Assembly: GCF_001050345.1 (NCBI RefSeq)
Contig: NZ_LFMW01000006.1
Location: forward strand, 62,001-126,000
DNA from: Pseudomonas fildesensis
GTDB taxonomy: Bacteria; Pseudomonadota; Gammaproteobacteria; Pseudomonadales; Pseudomonadaceae
DNA length: 64,000 nt
Reading direction: 5' to 3'
In this document: positions 33,552 to 42,357 of the stretch, one piece after another
How the letters are laid out: each line of letters opens with the position of its first letter
Position numbering within the stretch: position 1 is the first letter of the stretch
Notes under the pieces: model-generated
The model's input: the letters and a program-made list of their open reading frames with translations, nothing else
Database searches by the model: none
Told to the model about the DNA's origin: nothing
Program-made: the position numbers and the translations under genes

Positions 33552-34946
33552 CTAGCTGAACTGCGAAGCCAGCTCGCGCAACAGCACCTCAGCATCCAGC
33601 ACCTTGGCGACCACGTCCTCAGCCTTGTCCCTGCTCAGCCCCAAACGCTCAAGCAACTCGTCAGGAATCGCTTCATCCGGTCCAGAGCCGATGCCACGGC
33701 TGCGCAGCAGGCGCACGGCCAGGCACACCAGGTTCGGGTATTCGGCGTATTGGCCGTCGTAGGTTGGGTCGTGCTGGAAGCGCAGGGCGGTGCACAGTTC
33801 GTCCGGCATGTCCCAGTAGCGCATCAGCCAGGCGCCGATTTGCTCGCGGCTGATGCCCAGCAAGTGTTGCTCGACATAGCTGTGGCACAGGTGAGGGTTG
33901 ACCTCCAGGTGCCGGCAAATCAGTGAGAAGTGCGGCGGGAACACGTGGGCCAGGAGCAGGTAACCGAAGTTGTGCAGCAAGCCCGCCAGGTAAGTCAGAC
34001 CGGCTTCCGGGCGCTGGGCGCGCGGCATGGCACGGGTCAGCCCTTCGATGACGGCAGCGGTGTAGATCGATTGGTGCCAGTAAGGCGTGGCCTGGTGTGG
34101 GTGGTCCTTGGGCAGGCTCAGGGTCTTGCCGAGGGCCAGGCCCAGTGCCAGGTTGATCACCAGGTCAAAACCCAGCACGCGCACGATGGCGTCTTCCACT
34201 GAGCGAATCTTGCCCGGCGATGCGTAGTACGGCGACGCGGCCCAGCTCACCACTTGGGCGGCCAGGGCTGGGTCGGTTTCCACGACGCCGGTGATGTCGT
34301 CGATGGTGGCATTGGGGTCGACGCGCAGCTTGATGATCTTCTGCGCGGTGTCGGCCAGCGGTGGAATCTCGATGGTCGCTTCCAGGCGTTGCTGGATACG
34401 GCGAGCGGTAAACGCCTGCATTGCCTGGGTGATTTCCTCGCGGTCATCATTGGGGCGGTCGAGGTTGGGGCGGATATTGCTCAGCGGCTCGCCGAATTGC
34501 GCGGCGCTGGCCTTGGTGAGCATGGTCTTGAAGGCGTCGCTGGAGATTTCCAGCAGCAGCCCGGCCTGGCCCGAATGCACCAGCAAGCTCGGCTCGTTGA
34601 GCAGGCTGCCTTCGTACAGGCATGGCGAACTGGTCAGTGGCGGCAGGCCCGGCAGCAGGCTCAGGTCATGTTTGCCCAGCATGCGCGCGACGCGATCGGG
34701 TGACACGGCCGTGAGGCGGCGGCCGGTCAGTTCGGCGAGGCGGTTGAGGTCGAGCAACTGGCTCTGGGGGAACAGCACCATGAGTGCGCCCACCGCATCT
34801 TCCAGCAGCACCGCCTGGATCTTTCGTGCAGGGTTCAGGCCAGTATGTTCGGCAACTTCCGTGTAGCTGATGGCGAGCTTTGCGAGCAGGGCCCGAATGA
34901 CCGGCGGAGCGGTGAGCGGGGCTGTGGCGAGGGCAACTTCTGACAT
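33552..34946 (-). CDS. YbaK-like deacylase/HDOD domain protein
   Basis: A 464-residue two-part protein. The N-terminal part (about 1-150) resembles YbaK/ProX aminoacyl-tRNA deacylases, with AVLLEDAVGALMVLFPQ. The C-terminal part (about 190-440) is an HDOD domain with LPPLADTAQKI-type sequence (EIPPLADTAQKIIKL), YLAGLLHNFGYLLLAHVFP and WDMPDELCTALRFQHDP. HDOD proteins are usually signalling or regulatory relatives of HD phosphohydrolases. The deacylase part may be regulatory only. The ATG at 34946 is preferred to a TTG four codons earlier. It lies upstream of recG on the same strand order as in P. aeruginosa. Confidence 0.82.
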   Translation of the reverse strand: MSEVALATAPLTAPPVIRALLAKLAISYTEVAEHTGLNPARKIQAVLLEDAVGALMVLFPQSQLLDLNRLAELTGRRLTAVSPDRVARMLGKHDLSLLPGLPPLTSSPCLYEGSLLNEPSLLVHSGQAGLLLEISSDAFKTMLTKASAAQFGEPLSNIRPNLDRPNDDREEITQAMQAFTARRIQQRLEATIEIPPLADTAQKIIKLRVDPNATIDDITGVVETDPALAAQVVSWAASPYYASPGKIRSVEDAIVRVLGFDLVINLALGLALGKTLSLPKDHPHQATPYWHQSIYTAAVIEGLTRAMPRAQRPEAGLTYLAGLLHNFGYLLLAHVFPPHFSLICRHLEVNPHLCHSYVEQHLLGISREQIGAWLMRYWDMPDELCTALRFQHDPTYDGQYAEYPNLVCLAVRLLRSRGIGSGPDEAIPDELLERLGLSRDKAEDVVAKVLDAEVLLRELASQFS

Positions 34947-35078
34947 GGCCTGATCCAATTTCCTACAGTCGTTGGAGTATAACCAGCTTGTTACAGGTGT
35001 TGGTCGACTAACTGTGGTTTGTGACGTGGTCGGCTGTCGTACGCCGATCCTACAGGGATGCGCCGGGTGCGGAGCGGA

Positions 35079-37154
35079 TCAGACCTGGCCGTATTGCTGG
35101 CCGTGCCTGAGCCAGCGATCCAGCAGCGGGCTGACATGATCGGGCCAGCGCTCAAGCAGTGCTTGCGCCGCATCACGCACGGCGGGCAGCAGGTCGGCGT
35201 CGCGCATCAGGTCGGCGACCTTGAATTGCAGCAGGCCGGTCTGGCGGGTGCCGAGCATTTCGCCGGGGCCGCGCAATTCGAGGTCTTTTTCGGCGATGAC
35301 AAAACCATCGTTGGTCTCGCGCATGATGCCCAGGCGCTGACGGCCGATCTGCGACAGCGGCGGGTGGTACAGCAGCACGCAGTGGCTGGCGGCGCTGCCC
35401 CGGCCGACGCGGCCACGCAATTGGTGCAGTTGCGCCAGGCCGAGGCGCTCCGGATTTTCGATGATCATCAGGCTGGCGTTGGGCACGTCTACCCCGACTT
35501 CGATCACCGTGGTGGCCACCAGCAGTTGCAGGTTGCCGGCCTTGAACTCGGCCATCACCGCGGCTTTCTCCGCTGGCTTCATGCGGCCGTGGATCAGCCC
35601 GACCTTCAGCTCGCCAAGGGCACTGGTGAGGTCTTCATAGGTGGTTTCAGCGGCCTGGCAGGTCAGCTCTTCGGACTCTTCGATCAGCGTGCACACCCAA
35701 TAGGCCTGGCGCCCTTCGGCACAGGCGCCGCGCACGCGCTCGATCACTTCCACACGCCGGGTATCGGTGACCAGCACGGTGTTGACGGGAGTACGGCCGG
35801 GCGGCAGTTCGTCGAGGATCGAGGTGTCGAGGTCGGCGTAGGCGCTCATGGCCAGGGTGCGCGGGATCGGGGTGGCAGTCATGATCAACTGGTGCGGATT
35901 CATGCGGCCGCCCACGCCTTTCTGGCGTAGGGCCAGGCGCTGTTGCACACCGAAGCGGTGCTGTTCGTCGATGATCACCAGGGCCAGGTTCTTGAACTTC
36001 ACTTCGTCCTGGAACAGCGCGTGGGTGCCCACCACCATCGGTGCGCCGCCGGCGATCTGTTCCAGCGCCGCCGCGCGGACCTTGCCCTTGAGCTTGCCGG
36101 CCAGCCACGCCACTTCCAGGCCCAGGGGTTCGAGCCAACGTTTGAAGGTGATGAAGTGCTGTTCGGCGAGGATCTCCGTCGGCGCCATCAGCGCCACCTG
36201 GTAACCGGCTTCCAGCGCCTGCAAGGCGGCGAGGGCGGCGACTACGGTTTTGCCCGCGCCCACGTCGCCCTGGATCAGCCGCAGCATGGGTTCATGCTGG
36301 CTGAGGTCGTAGGCGATTTCATTGCCGACCCGCTGCTGGGCACCGGTTGGCGCAAAACCGAGGTTGGCCAGGTATTGCGCCGGCAGGCGCGTGGCCTTGG
36401 GCATCGCCGGCGCACGCAGGGAACGCATGCTTTCGCGCAGGCGTTGCTGGGACAGTTGGTGGGTCAGCAGCTCTTCGAAGGCCAGGCGGTGTTGCGCCCA
36501 GTGATGACCCAAGGCCAGCTCGTCGACATCGGCATCGGCGGGCGGGTGATGCAAATAGCGAATCGCATCGTCCAGCGGCGCCAGTTGATAGTCGCGGGCC
36601 AGTTCCTCGGGTAGCCAGTCGGGCAGGCTTTTCGGGCCGAGCATCGTCAGGGTCTGCATGCACAGTTGGCGCAGGCGCTGCTGGGTCAGGCCTTCGGTCA
36701 GCGGGTAGATCGGTGTGAGGGTGGTATCGACCGGTGGTGGCTCGTCGCCGGTAATGGCGCGATATTCCGGGTGGTAGATTTCCAGGCCGGAGGCGCCAGG
36801 ACGGGCTTCGCCGTAGCAGCGCACGCGGGTGCCACGCTTGAGGCCTTCCTTTTGCGCATTGCTGAAATGGTAGAAGCGCAGGCTCAGGCCGCCCGTACCG
36901 TCCTGCAGGCGCACCACCAGGCTGCGGCGTTTGCCCATCACCACGTCGGCGCCGCTGACGGTGCCTTCGATTACCGCGTCCTGCCCTGGGCGCAAGTGGC
37001 CGATGGGCACGACACGGGTACGGTCCTGATAGCGCAGGGGCAGGTGGAACAGCACGTCCTGGAGGTTTTCCAGGCCGACCTTGGCTAGCTTCTCGGCCAT
37101 GGCTTCACCGACACCCTTGAGTGCCGTCACCGACACCTGCGACAGCTCAGTCAT
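35079..37154 (-). CDS. recG: ATP-dependent DNA helicase RecG
   Basis: A 691-residue RecG, which regresses stalled replication forks and processes branched DNA. An N-terminal wedge/OB domain is followed by a superfamily 2 helicase with Walker A QGDVGAGKTVVAALAAL, the DEQH box LVIIDEQHRFG, TATPIPRTLAM and the C-terminal QLRGRVGRG. The ATG at 37154 gives the normal N-terminus MTELSQVSVTALKGVG; a longer frame to 37196 overlaps oxyR and lacks support. It starts 8 bases after the oxyR stop, so the two may be cotranscribed. Confidence 0.97.
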   Translation of the reverse strand: MTELSQVSVTALKGVGEAMAEKLAKVGLENLQDVLFHLPLRYQDRTRVVPIGHLRPGQDAVIEGTVSGADVVMGKRRSLVVRLQDGTGGLSLRFYHFSNAQKEGLKRGTRVRCYGEARPGASGLEIYHPEYRAITGDEPPPVDTTLTPIYPLTEGLTQQRLRQLCMQTLTMLGPKSLPDWLPEELARDYQLAPLDDAIRYLHHPPADADVDELALGHHWAQHRLAFEELLTHQLSQQRLRESMRSLRAPAMPKATRLPAQYLANLGFAPTGAQQRVGNEIAYDLSQHEPMLRLIQGDVGAGKTVVAALAALQALEAGYQVALMAPTEILAEQHFITFKRWLEPLGLEVAWLAGKLKGKVRAAALEQIAGGAPMVVGTHALFQDEVKFKNLALVIIDEQHRFGVQQRLALRQKGVGGRMNPHQLIMTATPIPRTLAMSAYADLDTSILDELPPGRTPVNTVLVTDTRRVEVIERVRGACAEGRQAYWVCTLIEESEELTCQAAETTYEDLTSALGELKVGLIHGRMKPAEKAAVMAEFKAGNLQLLVATTVIEVGVDVPNASLMIIENPERLGLAQLHQLRGRVGRGSAASHCVLLYHPPLSQIGRQRLGIMRETNDGFVIAEKDLELRGPGEMLGTRQTGLLQFKVADLMRDADLLPAVRDAAQALLERWPDHVSPLLDRWLRHGQQYGQV

Positions 37155-37162
37155 ACGGTTGC

Positions 37163-38083
37163 TTAGCTCGCAGCGGGCGGCTTGGCCACCGAGCACAGGC
37201 GGATCGAGTCGGCGAGGATCTCAATCGCTTTCGGCCGTGGGAAGCTGGCGCGCCAGGCAATCGCCACGGTACGGAACGGCACCGGCGGCGTGAGTGGGCG
37301 TACTGCAATAACGCCGGGGGCGTAGTGATGGCTGTCCACCGCCGACAGCGGCAGGATCGAAATGCCCAGGCCGGACGCGACCATGTGGCGAATGGTTTCC
37401 AGGGAGCTGGATTCCACGGTTGTGTGCTTGGCGCCGTCATTGCCCTTGGTCAGGGTCGGGCAGGCTTCCAGCACCTGATCGCGGAAGCAGTGGCCCTCAC
37501 CGAGCAGCAGCAGGCTCTTGTCGTTGAGCAGGCCGGCGTCGATGGTGTCTTTCTGCGTCCACGGGTGGGAGGCCGGCATCAACACGTAGAACGGCTCGTC
37601 GTAGAGCGGCAGGGTCAGTACATCGGCTTCGTTGAACGGCAGGGCGATGATGATCGCGTCCAGCTCGCCGTTGCGCAGTTTGTCGCGCAGCACGTGGGTG
37701 AAGTTTTCTTCGATGTACAGCGGCATCTGCGGCGCGACGCGGTGCAGTTGCGGAATCAGGTGCGGGAACAGGTACGGGCCGACGGTGTAGATCGCGCCGA
37801 CTTTGAGCGGTGCGGTCAGCTGGTTCTTGCCGGCCTGGGCCAGCTCGCGAATGCTTTGTGCCTGCTCAAGGACCTTCTGAGCCTGGGCAACGATGCCTTC
37901 ACCCACCGGAGTGAGGCGCACGGCGCTTTTGCTGCGCTCGAAAATCAGCACACCGAGTTCGTCTTCAAGCTTTTTCACACCCACCGACAGCGTCGGCTGG
38001 CTGACATGGCAACGCTCGGCCGCGTGGCCGAAGTGCTGCTCTTGGGCGAGGGTCACGATGTAGCGTAATTCTGTAAGAGTCAT
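37163..38083 (-). CDS. oxyR: Hydrogen-peroxide regulator OxyR
   Basis: A 306-residue LysR-family regulator with an N-terminal winged helix (LRYIVTLAQEQHFGHAAERC) and a sensor domain. The redox cysteines Cys199 and Cys208 are present in GEGHCFRDQVLEACP, at the same numbering as E. coli OxyR. Oxidation to a disulfide activates catalase and alkyl-hydroperoxide reductase genes. Its position directly ahead of recG matches other pseudomonads. Confidence 0.97.
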   Translation of the reverse strand: MTLTELRYIVTLAQEQHFGHAAERCHVSQPTLSVGVKKLEDELGVLIFERSKSAVRLTPVGEGIVAQAQKVLEQAQSIRELAQAGKNQLTAPLKVGAIYTVGPYLFPHLIPQLHRVAPQMPLYIEENFTHVLRDKLRNGELDAIIIALPFNEADVLTLPLYDEPFYVLMPASHPWTQKDTIDAGLLNDKSLLLLGEGHCFRDQVLEACPTLTKGNDGAKHTTVESSSLETIRHMVASGLGISILPLSAVDSHHYAPGVIAVRPLTPPVPFRTVAIAWRASFPRPKAIEILADSIRLCSVAKPPAAS

Positions 38084-38202
38084 AGCGGGCGTCCATGAGG
38101 TTGCGGGCCAAGCATACCGGCTGCAATCGATAGACGCACGTTATCAGAACTTTGGAGAGGATTGAGCGGGGAATGCGCGAGATTTTGGTTGTACGCAATT
38201 AA

Positions 38203-38293
38203 ATGTGGGAGGGGGCTTGCTCCCGATGGCAGTGTGTCAGTCAAAGAGATATCGACTGATCTACCGCTATCGGGAGCAAGCCCCCTCCCACAT
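38203..38293. repeat. REPIN: inverted pair of REP sequences
   Basis: Arms at 38203-38230 and 38266-38293 are complementary over 28 bases with one mismatch, and share the core GTGGGAGGGGGCTTGC with the element at 4715-4806. The two elements also share the adjacent AGTGTGTCAG. It lies between oxyR and tonB. Confidence 0.9.
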
Positions 38294-38309
38294 TGCCCCC
38301 GCTATGTCT

Positions 38310-39059
38310 CTAGCGGCGACGCTTTTCGATGTTGTAAACGAACGGTGCGACGATCTCGACGCTCCCGCTCTTCACCATGTCGGCCGGTGGCTTGGGCAGT
38401 GGCTGGGCACGACGGATCATGTCCAGGGTTGCACGGTCCAGGTCGGCGTTGCCGGAGCGCCCCACCAGCTCGTACGACAGCACGTTGCCTTCGGCGTCGA
38501 CCACGAAGCGCAAGCGGTTCAGGCCTTCCTTGCCACGGGCCTGGGCGCTCGCCGGGTACTTCTTGTACTTCTGCAAGTGCGCCAGCAGGGTGCCTTCCCA
38601 GGAGGCTTTGGCCGCGACCTGTTGGGGCGATGGGCCGGGCACGGGCTGGGCCGATTTTTCCGCCGGCGCATTGTTCTGTGGCGATTCGCTCGGTGGGTCC
38701 TCGGAAGGCTTCTCCTTGGGCGGGTCGGGCTTCTTCTCCACAGGCTTGGGCGGCTGAGGTTTGGGCTTGGGCTTGACCGGCTTGGGCACCTGGATCGTCG
38801 GCTTGGGCGCTTCAGCCAGCTTCGGCAGTGGCAGTTCTTCCACCGGTGCGGGCGGTTGCGGCGGCGTCACCACTTTCGGCGGAGCCGGAGGCGGTGGTGC
38901 CGGCGCGGGTGCCAGGTCGATGACCATGGCCGCCGGTGGCAGTTGGACCGAGCGCGGGGCCGACCAGTGGAGCGCGATAGCAATCGCGACGGCGTGCACG
39001 CCCAGCACGACGGCAAGGCTGGTGCCATAACGCGTCAGTTTGTGGCGCGTCGTGATCAT
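38310..39059 (-). CDS. tonB: Energy-transducer protein TonB
   Basis: A 249-residue TonB. An N-terminal transmembrane anchor (LAVVLGVHAVAIAIAL) is followed by a long proline-lysine-rich spacer (about 40-145) with repeated KPKP/PPKP units. The C-terminal domain (about 165-249) holds QARGKEGLNRLRFVVDAEG. It transmits proton-motive force from ExbB-ExbD to outer-membrane siderophore and heme receptors. Its ATG overlaps the exbD stop (ATGA). Confidence 0.93.
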   Translation of the reverse strand: MITTRHKLTRYGTSLAVVLGVHAVAIAIALHWSAPRSVQLPPAAMVIDLAPAPAPPPPAPPKVVTPPQPPAPVEELPLPKLAEAPKPTIQVPKPVKPKPKPQPPKPVEKKPDPPKEKPSEDPPSESPQNNAPAEKSAQPVPGPSPQQVAAKASWEGTLLAHLQKYKKYPASAQARGKEGLNRLRFVVDAEGNVLSYELVGRSGNADLDRATLDMIRRAQPLPKPPADMVKSGSVEIVAPFVYNIEKRRR

Positions 39060-39481
39060 TTCTTGGCTGCCGTCTCAAGTCCGACCAGGCCTACCTTAAG
39101 GTAGCCGGCTGCCCGCAGGGCATCCATCACGCTCATCAGGTCGCCGTAGTCCACGCCTTTGTCGGCCTGGAAGAAGATCGTCGTGTCTTTCTTGCCTTGG
39201 GTCTTGGCATCCAGCACCGGGCCCAGGCTTTCGGTTTTGACTTCTTCTTCGCCCAGGAACAGACGTTGGTCCGCCTTGACGCTGAGGAAAATCGGCTTCT
39301 CTGGCCGCGGCGTCGGCTTGGCGCTGGAGGCGGGCAGGTCAACCTTGATGTCCACGGTGGCCAACGGTGCTGCCACCATGAAGATGATCAGCAGCACCAG
39401 CATCACGTCGATAAACGGCGTGACGTTGATTTCGTGGTTCTCGACGAGCTCGTCGTCGCCTTGATTCAAATGCAGGCCCAT
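39056..39481 (-). CDS. exbD: Biopolymer transport protein ExbD
   Basis: A 141-residue ExbD with one transmembrane helix carrying the essential aspartate (INVTPFIDVMLVLLIIFMV, Asp25) and a periplasmic domain. It forms the proton-driven motor with ExbB that powers TonB. It is 6 bases downstream of exbB and overlaps tonB by 4 bases. Confidence 0.95.
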   Translation of the reverse strand: MGLHLNQGDDELVENHEINVTPFIDVMLVLLIIFMVAAPLATVDIKVDLPASSAKPTPRPEKPIFLSVKADQRLFLGEEEVKTESLGPVLDAKTQGKKDTTIFFQADKGVDYGDLMSVMDALRAAGYLKVGLVGLETAAKK

Positions 39482-39487
39482 GGCCGA

Positions 39488-40468
39488 TTACCCCACTTTC
39501 ACCATGTGCGGTTGCGAGCTGCGCTCGTTAGGCAAGTGATCGAGGTCGCGGCTGACCAGCAGCAGGACTTCTGCCGACGCGTCCGATACCTGGGCCTTGT
39601 AGCCGGCAATCGAACGGGCGAAGACGTTGTAGATCACCACCGCAGGAATCGCGGCAACCAGGCCGAGGGCGGTTGCCAGCAGGGCTTCGGCAATGCCGGG
39701 GGCCACAACGGCGAGGTTGGTGGTCTGGGTTTTGGCGATGCCGATAAAGCTGTTCATGATGCCCCACACGGTACCGAACAGGCCTACGAAGGGCGCGGTT
39801 GAACCGATGGTGGCAAGCACGCCGGTGCCATTGCTCATGTTACGACCGCAGGCAGCGACCAAGCGCTCCAGGCGGAACGCCACGCGCTCCTTTATACCTT
39901 CTTTTTCGCGGGTGTTGGCCGACAGGCGCATTTCTTCCAGCGCATCGTGCACCAGGGTGTTGGCCAGGGTGCCCTTCTTGGTCGCGCTTTCGCTCGCTTC
40001 CTTGAGGGTGGTGGCCTTTTTCAGGTGGACGATTTCAGTACGCAGACGACGCTTGGCGCCCAGCAGCTCGAAGCCCTTGGCGATCCAGATGGTCCAGGTG
40101 ATGATCGAGGCGATGGCCAGGCCGATCATCACGATCTTCACGATGATGTCGGCGTTCTGGTACATGCCCCAAGGTGACAGGTCGTGGGCCATGCCCAGGG
40201 TGTTGTTTTCTTCCAGCACAACGCCGGTTTCGTCGGCGGCGGCAGGGTCTGCAACCTGGGCCGGATCGGTGGCGGCTGGCGCGGCGGCGGGAGTAGCCGG
40301 GGTGGCAGCATTCTGCTCGGCGGCAGCCGGAGCAGCGGGTGCGGTGGCATCGGCGAATGCGGCGGTCGGTGCCAGCATTACGCTGAACAGCAACGCAGCA
40401 ATCGCGCGCCAGGCGCGGGATGGGCTGTGAGGCTTGGTTGGCGAAGCGGGGGTTGTATTACGTGTCAT
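39488..40468 (-). CDS. exbB: Biopolymer transport protein ExbB
   Basis: A 326-residue ExbB with a cleavable signal-like N-terminus and an alanine-rich extension (about 40-80), as is usual in Pseudomonas. The MotA/TolQ/ExbB core has three membrane helices, with GTGVLATIGSTAPFVGLFGTV and VAPGIAEALLATALGLVAAI. It is the channel part of the TonB motor. It is the first gene of exbB-exbD-tonB, and an AT-rich leader with a possible Fur site lies upstream. Confidence 0.95.
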   Translation of the reverse strand: MTRNTTPASPTKPHSPSRAWRAIAALLFSVMLAPTAAFADATAPAAPAAAEQNAATPATPAAAPAATDPAQVADPAAADETGVVLEENNTLGMAHDLSPWGMYQNADIIVKIVMIGLAIASIITWTIWIAKGFELLGAKRRLRTEIVHLKKATTLKEASESATKKGTLANTLVHDALEEMRLSANTREKEGIKERVAFRLERLVAACGRNMSNGTGVLATIGSTAPFVGLFGTVWGIMNSFIGIAKTQTTNLAVVAPGIAEALLATALGLVAAIPAVVIYNVFARSIAGYKAQVSDASAEVLLLVSRDLDHLPNERSSQPHMVKVG

Positions 40469-40545
40469 GCTGGCCGGACCTGAGAGGAAAAAAAGAGTGA
40501 TCGTCCTGCCAGACCCTTGGAGGGGTCGAGGACAAATGGGCCGTT

Positions 40546-40560
40546 ATTATTGCAAGTAAT
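40546..40560. promoter_or_regulatory. Possible Fur-type operator ahead of exbB
   Basis: ATTATTGCAAGTAAT is an imperfect inverted repeat (5 of 7 pairs) in the AT-rich leader of exbB. Fur boxes are AT-rich 7-1-7 inverted repeats, and iron control of exbB-exbD-tonB is common. The match is weak and the role is inferred. Confidence 0.3.
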
Positions 40561-40659
40561 TCTTGTTAACAGAAGTAATACAGTAACTTTATTTGCCCTT
40601 TTTCTGGCCGTTGGTCATCTGTGAGGGCTAATCTAGACCTTTAAGAGCGGAGTTTTGTG

Positions 40660-41517
40660 ATGTCTGTGCCTTCTGTTGTGATTGCCGGTTGCGGCGATGT
40701 GGGTAGTCGGCTGGCTAGCCAATTGCTGGCCTCGGAATGGGAGGTTTACGGCCTGCGGCGCGATATTTCGCGCCTGCCCGATGGTGTGATCGGCATCGCT
40801 GGCGATCTGTTCAATAAGGACTGCCCTGACACCTGGCCGATTGGCGGGGTGGACTATCTGGTGTATTGCGCCGCTGCGACGGACCACGACGAAGCCGGCT
40901 ATCGCGCGGCTTATGTGCAAGGTTTGAAATATGTGCTGGAGTGGCTGGAGGATTACGGCCAGACGCCCAAGCATTTGCTGTTTGTGTCCAGCAGCAGCGT
41001 CTATGGGCAGCTAAACGGCGAGTGGGTCGACGAAACGTCCGAAACCCAGGCAAAGGGTTATTCCGGTCAGGTGATGCTTGAAGCCGAGCAGGTGGCGCTC
41101 AACAGCGGTATCCCGGCGAGCATCGTGCGGTTGACCGGGATATACGGCCCGGGCCGTGAGTGGTTGCTGACCCAGGTGCGCCAGGGTTATCGCGTGGCGA
41201 TTGATCCACCTTTATATGGCAACCGGATTCATGCCGATGACGCGGCAGGCTTGTTGGCCTTTTTGTTGCGGCGGGTTGAGCTGGGCGGTTCGTTGGAGAA
41301 GATCTACATCGGCGTTGATGATGCGCCAGCGCCGTTGGCGGAGGTGGTGGATTGGCTGCGCGAATACCTGGGCGTGACGCAATGGTCCGAAGACGCCAGC
41401 GTGCGCCGTGCCGGCAGCAAGCAATGCAGCAATGCACGGGCCAAGGCGCTGGGTTGGGTGCCGACGTATGCGAGTTACCGGGAAGGGTATGCGGCGATCC
41501 TTGAAGGAAAGCGCTAA
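40660..41517 (+). CDS. NAD(P)-dependent epimerase/dehydratase-like SDR
   Basis: A 285-residue extended SDR-like protein with an N-terminal Rossmann motif VIAGCGDVGSRLAS and the segment IVRLTGIYGPGR near 155. The active-site region reads YSGQVMLEAEQ, so the usual YxxxK lysine is not in its normal place, as in the YeeZ-like branch. The reaction is unknown. The ATG at 40660 has GGAG seven bases upstream and is preferred to the GTG three bases earlier. It diverges from exbB and ends in a strong terminator. Confidence 0.8.
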   Translation: MSVPSVVIAGCGDVGSRLASQLLASEWEVYGLRRDISRLPDGVIGIAGDLFNKDCPDTWPIGGVDYLVYCAAATDHDEAGYRAAYVQGLKYVLEWLEDYGQTPKHLLFVSSSSVYGQLNGEWVDETSETQAKGYSGQVMLEAEQVALNSGIPASIVRLTGIYGPGREWLLTQVRQGYRVAIDPPLYGNRIHADDAAGLLAFLLRRVELGGSLEKIYIGVDDAPAPLAEVVDWLREYLGVTQWSEDASVRRAGSKQCSNARAKALGWVPTYASYREGYAAILEGKR

Positions 41518-41520
41518 ATG

Positions 41521-41546
41521 AAAAAGGAGCCTCAGGCTCCTTTTTT
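41521..41546. terminator. Bidirectional intrinsic terminator
   Basis: AAAAAGGAGCC pairs with GGCTCCTTTTTT around a TCA loop. It serves the convergent epimerase-like gene (ending 41517) and the lipoprotein gene (ending 41548). Confidence 0.9.
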
Positions 41547-41547
41547 A

Positions 41548-42282
41548 TCACTGCTTTTCCAGCAGCCATTGGCGCGGGCCAGGAGTGAGTTGCGGGATTT
41601 CGTCCGGCCGGGACAGGTTGATCTGCTTCAGTAACTCCATCCGTTTTCCGTAGCGGACGAAAATAAAACCGTCTCCCGAATAAACATTGCCTAAAAGCAG
41701 GGTGTCATTGCCTGCGCCTTGCGTGGCGCAGCCTCCTCCGAGGCATAACTCGTAACGATCATTTTGCGTCAGGCCTGACAAGCGCCCGTCAGCCGTGAAC
41801 TCTACGGTGTTGCCGGCGCCAGGGCCTTCAATGATTTTCCATTTGCCGGCCATATAGGCTGCGTTCAGTGCCTGCCTGAAAGTCGTGCCCCACCTTGCAC
41901 CGGCAGGCGCTGGTTGTGCAGCCCGTCGGAACACTTGCCCGGGATAACTTTTTGTAGGCAGCTGAGTGAGTTGCGTACCGTCCGATTGCAGTTCGTCGGT
42001 GCCGTGGCCGTTGTAGTCGACTGTCCAGTTGCCGGAAGCGTTTGGCAGCAACTGGCCGTCAGCCGCTTCAAATGCATTGCTGAACTGGGCCTTGCCGGTG
42101 CGGGTATCGATATTCCACTCCAGGTTCAACCCATTGGCGCCGATGGCTTGAAGTAATGAGCGGCCTTGGGCTGCACTATCAATGGCCGCTTGGTTGATCC
42201 AGAGGCCGCTGATGTCTGTTGCCAGGGGTTTGGGGGAGCAACCGCCCAGGAGTATCAGGCTAAAGATAAGTAGTGTGCGCAT
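41548..42282 (-). CDS. Lipoprotein of unknown function, paralogue 1
   Basis: A 244-residue predicted lipoprotein with lipobox LGGC (Cys15). It is clearly a paralogue of the neighbour at 42358-43101. Both have SGxWxNQxAID near the start, AAYMxGxWKI in the middle, RYxLCLxGxCA with a cysteine pair, and an identical C-terminal TPGPRQWLLEKQ. No known domain is recognised. Two terminators, one on each side, suggest it is transcribed on its own. Confidence 0.75.
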   Translation of the reverse strand: MRTLLIFSLILLGGCSPKPLATDISGLWINQAAIDSAAQGRSLLQAIGANGLNLEWNIDTRTGKAQFSNAFEAADGQLLPNASGNWTVDYNGHGTDELQSDGTQLTQLPTKSYPGQVFRRAAQPAPAGARWGTTFRQALNAAYMAGKWKIIEGPGAGNTVEFTADGRLSGLTQNDRYELCLGGGCATQGAGNDTLLLGNVYSGDGFIFVRYGKRMELLKQINLSRPDEIPQLTPGPRQWLLEKQ

Positions 42283-42327
42283 GGGGCAATCCGGGAAGGG
42301 GTAAAAACCATGTCGCAGACTAAAGAA

Positions 42328-42349
42328 AAAGGAGCCCGTGGGCTCCTTT
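42328..42349 (-). terminator. Intrinsic terminator between paralogous lipoprotein genes
   Basis: AAAGGAGCCC pairs with GGGCTCCTTT around a two-base loop, and on the minus strand a T-rich tract follows. It ends the 42358-43101 gene and resembles the terminator at 41521-41546, so the gene and its terminator may have been duplicated together. Confidence 0.85.
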
Positions 42350-42357
42350 GTTCTGTA

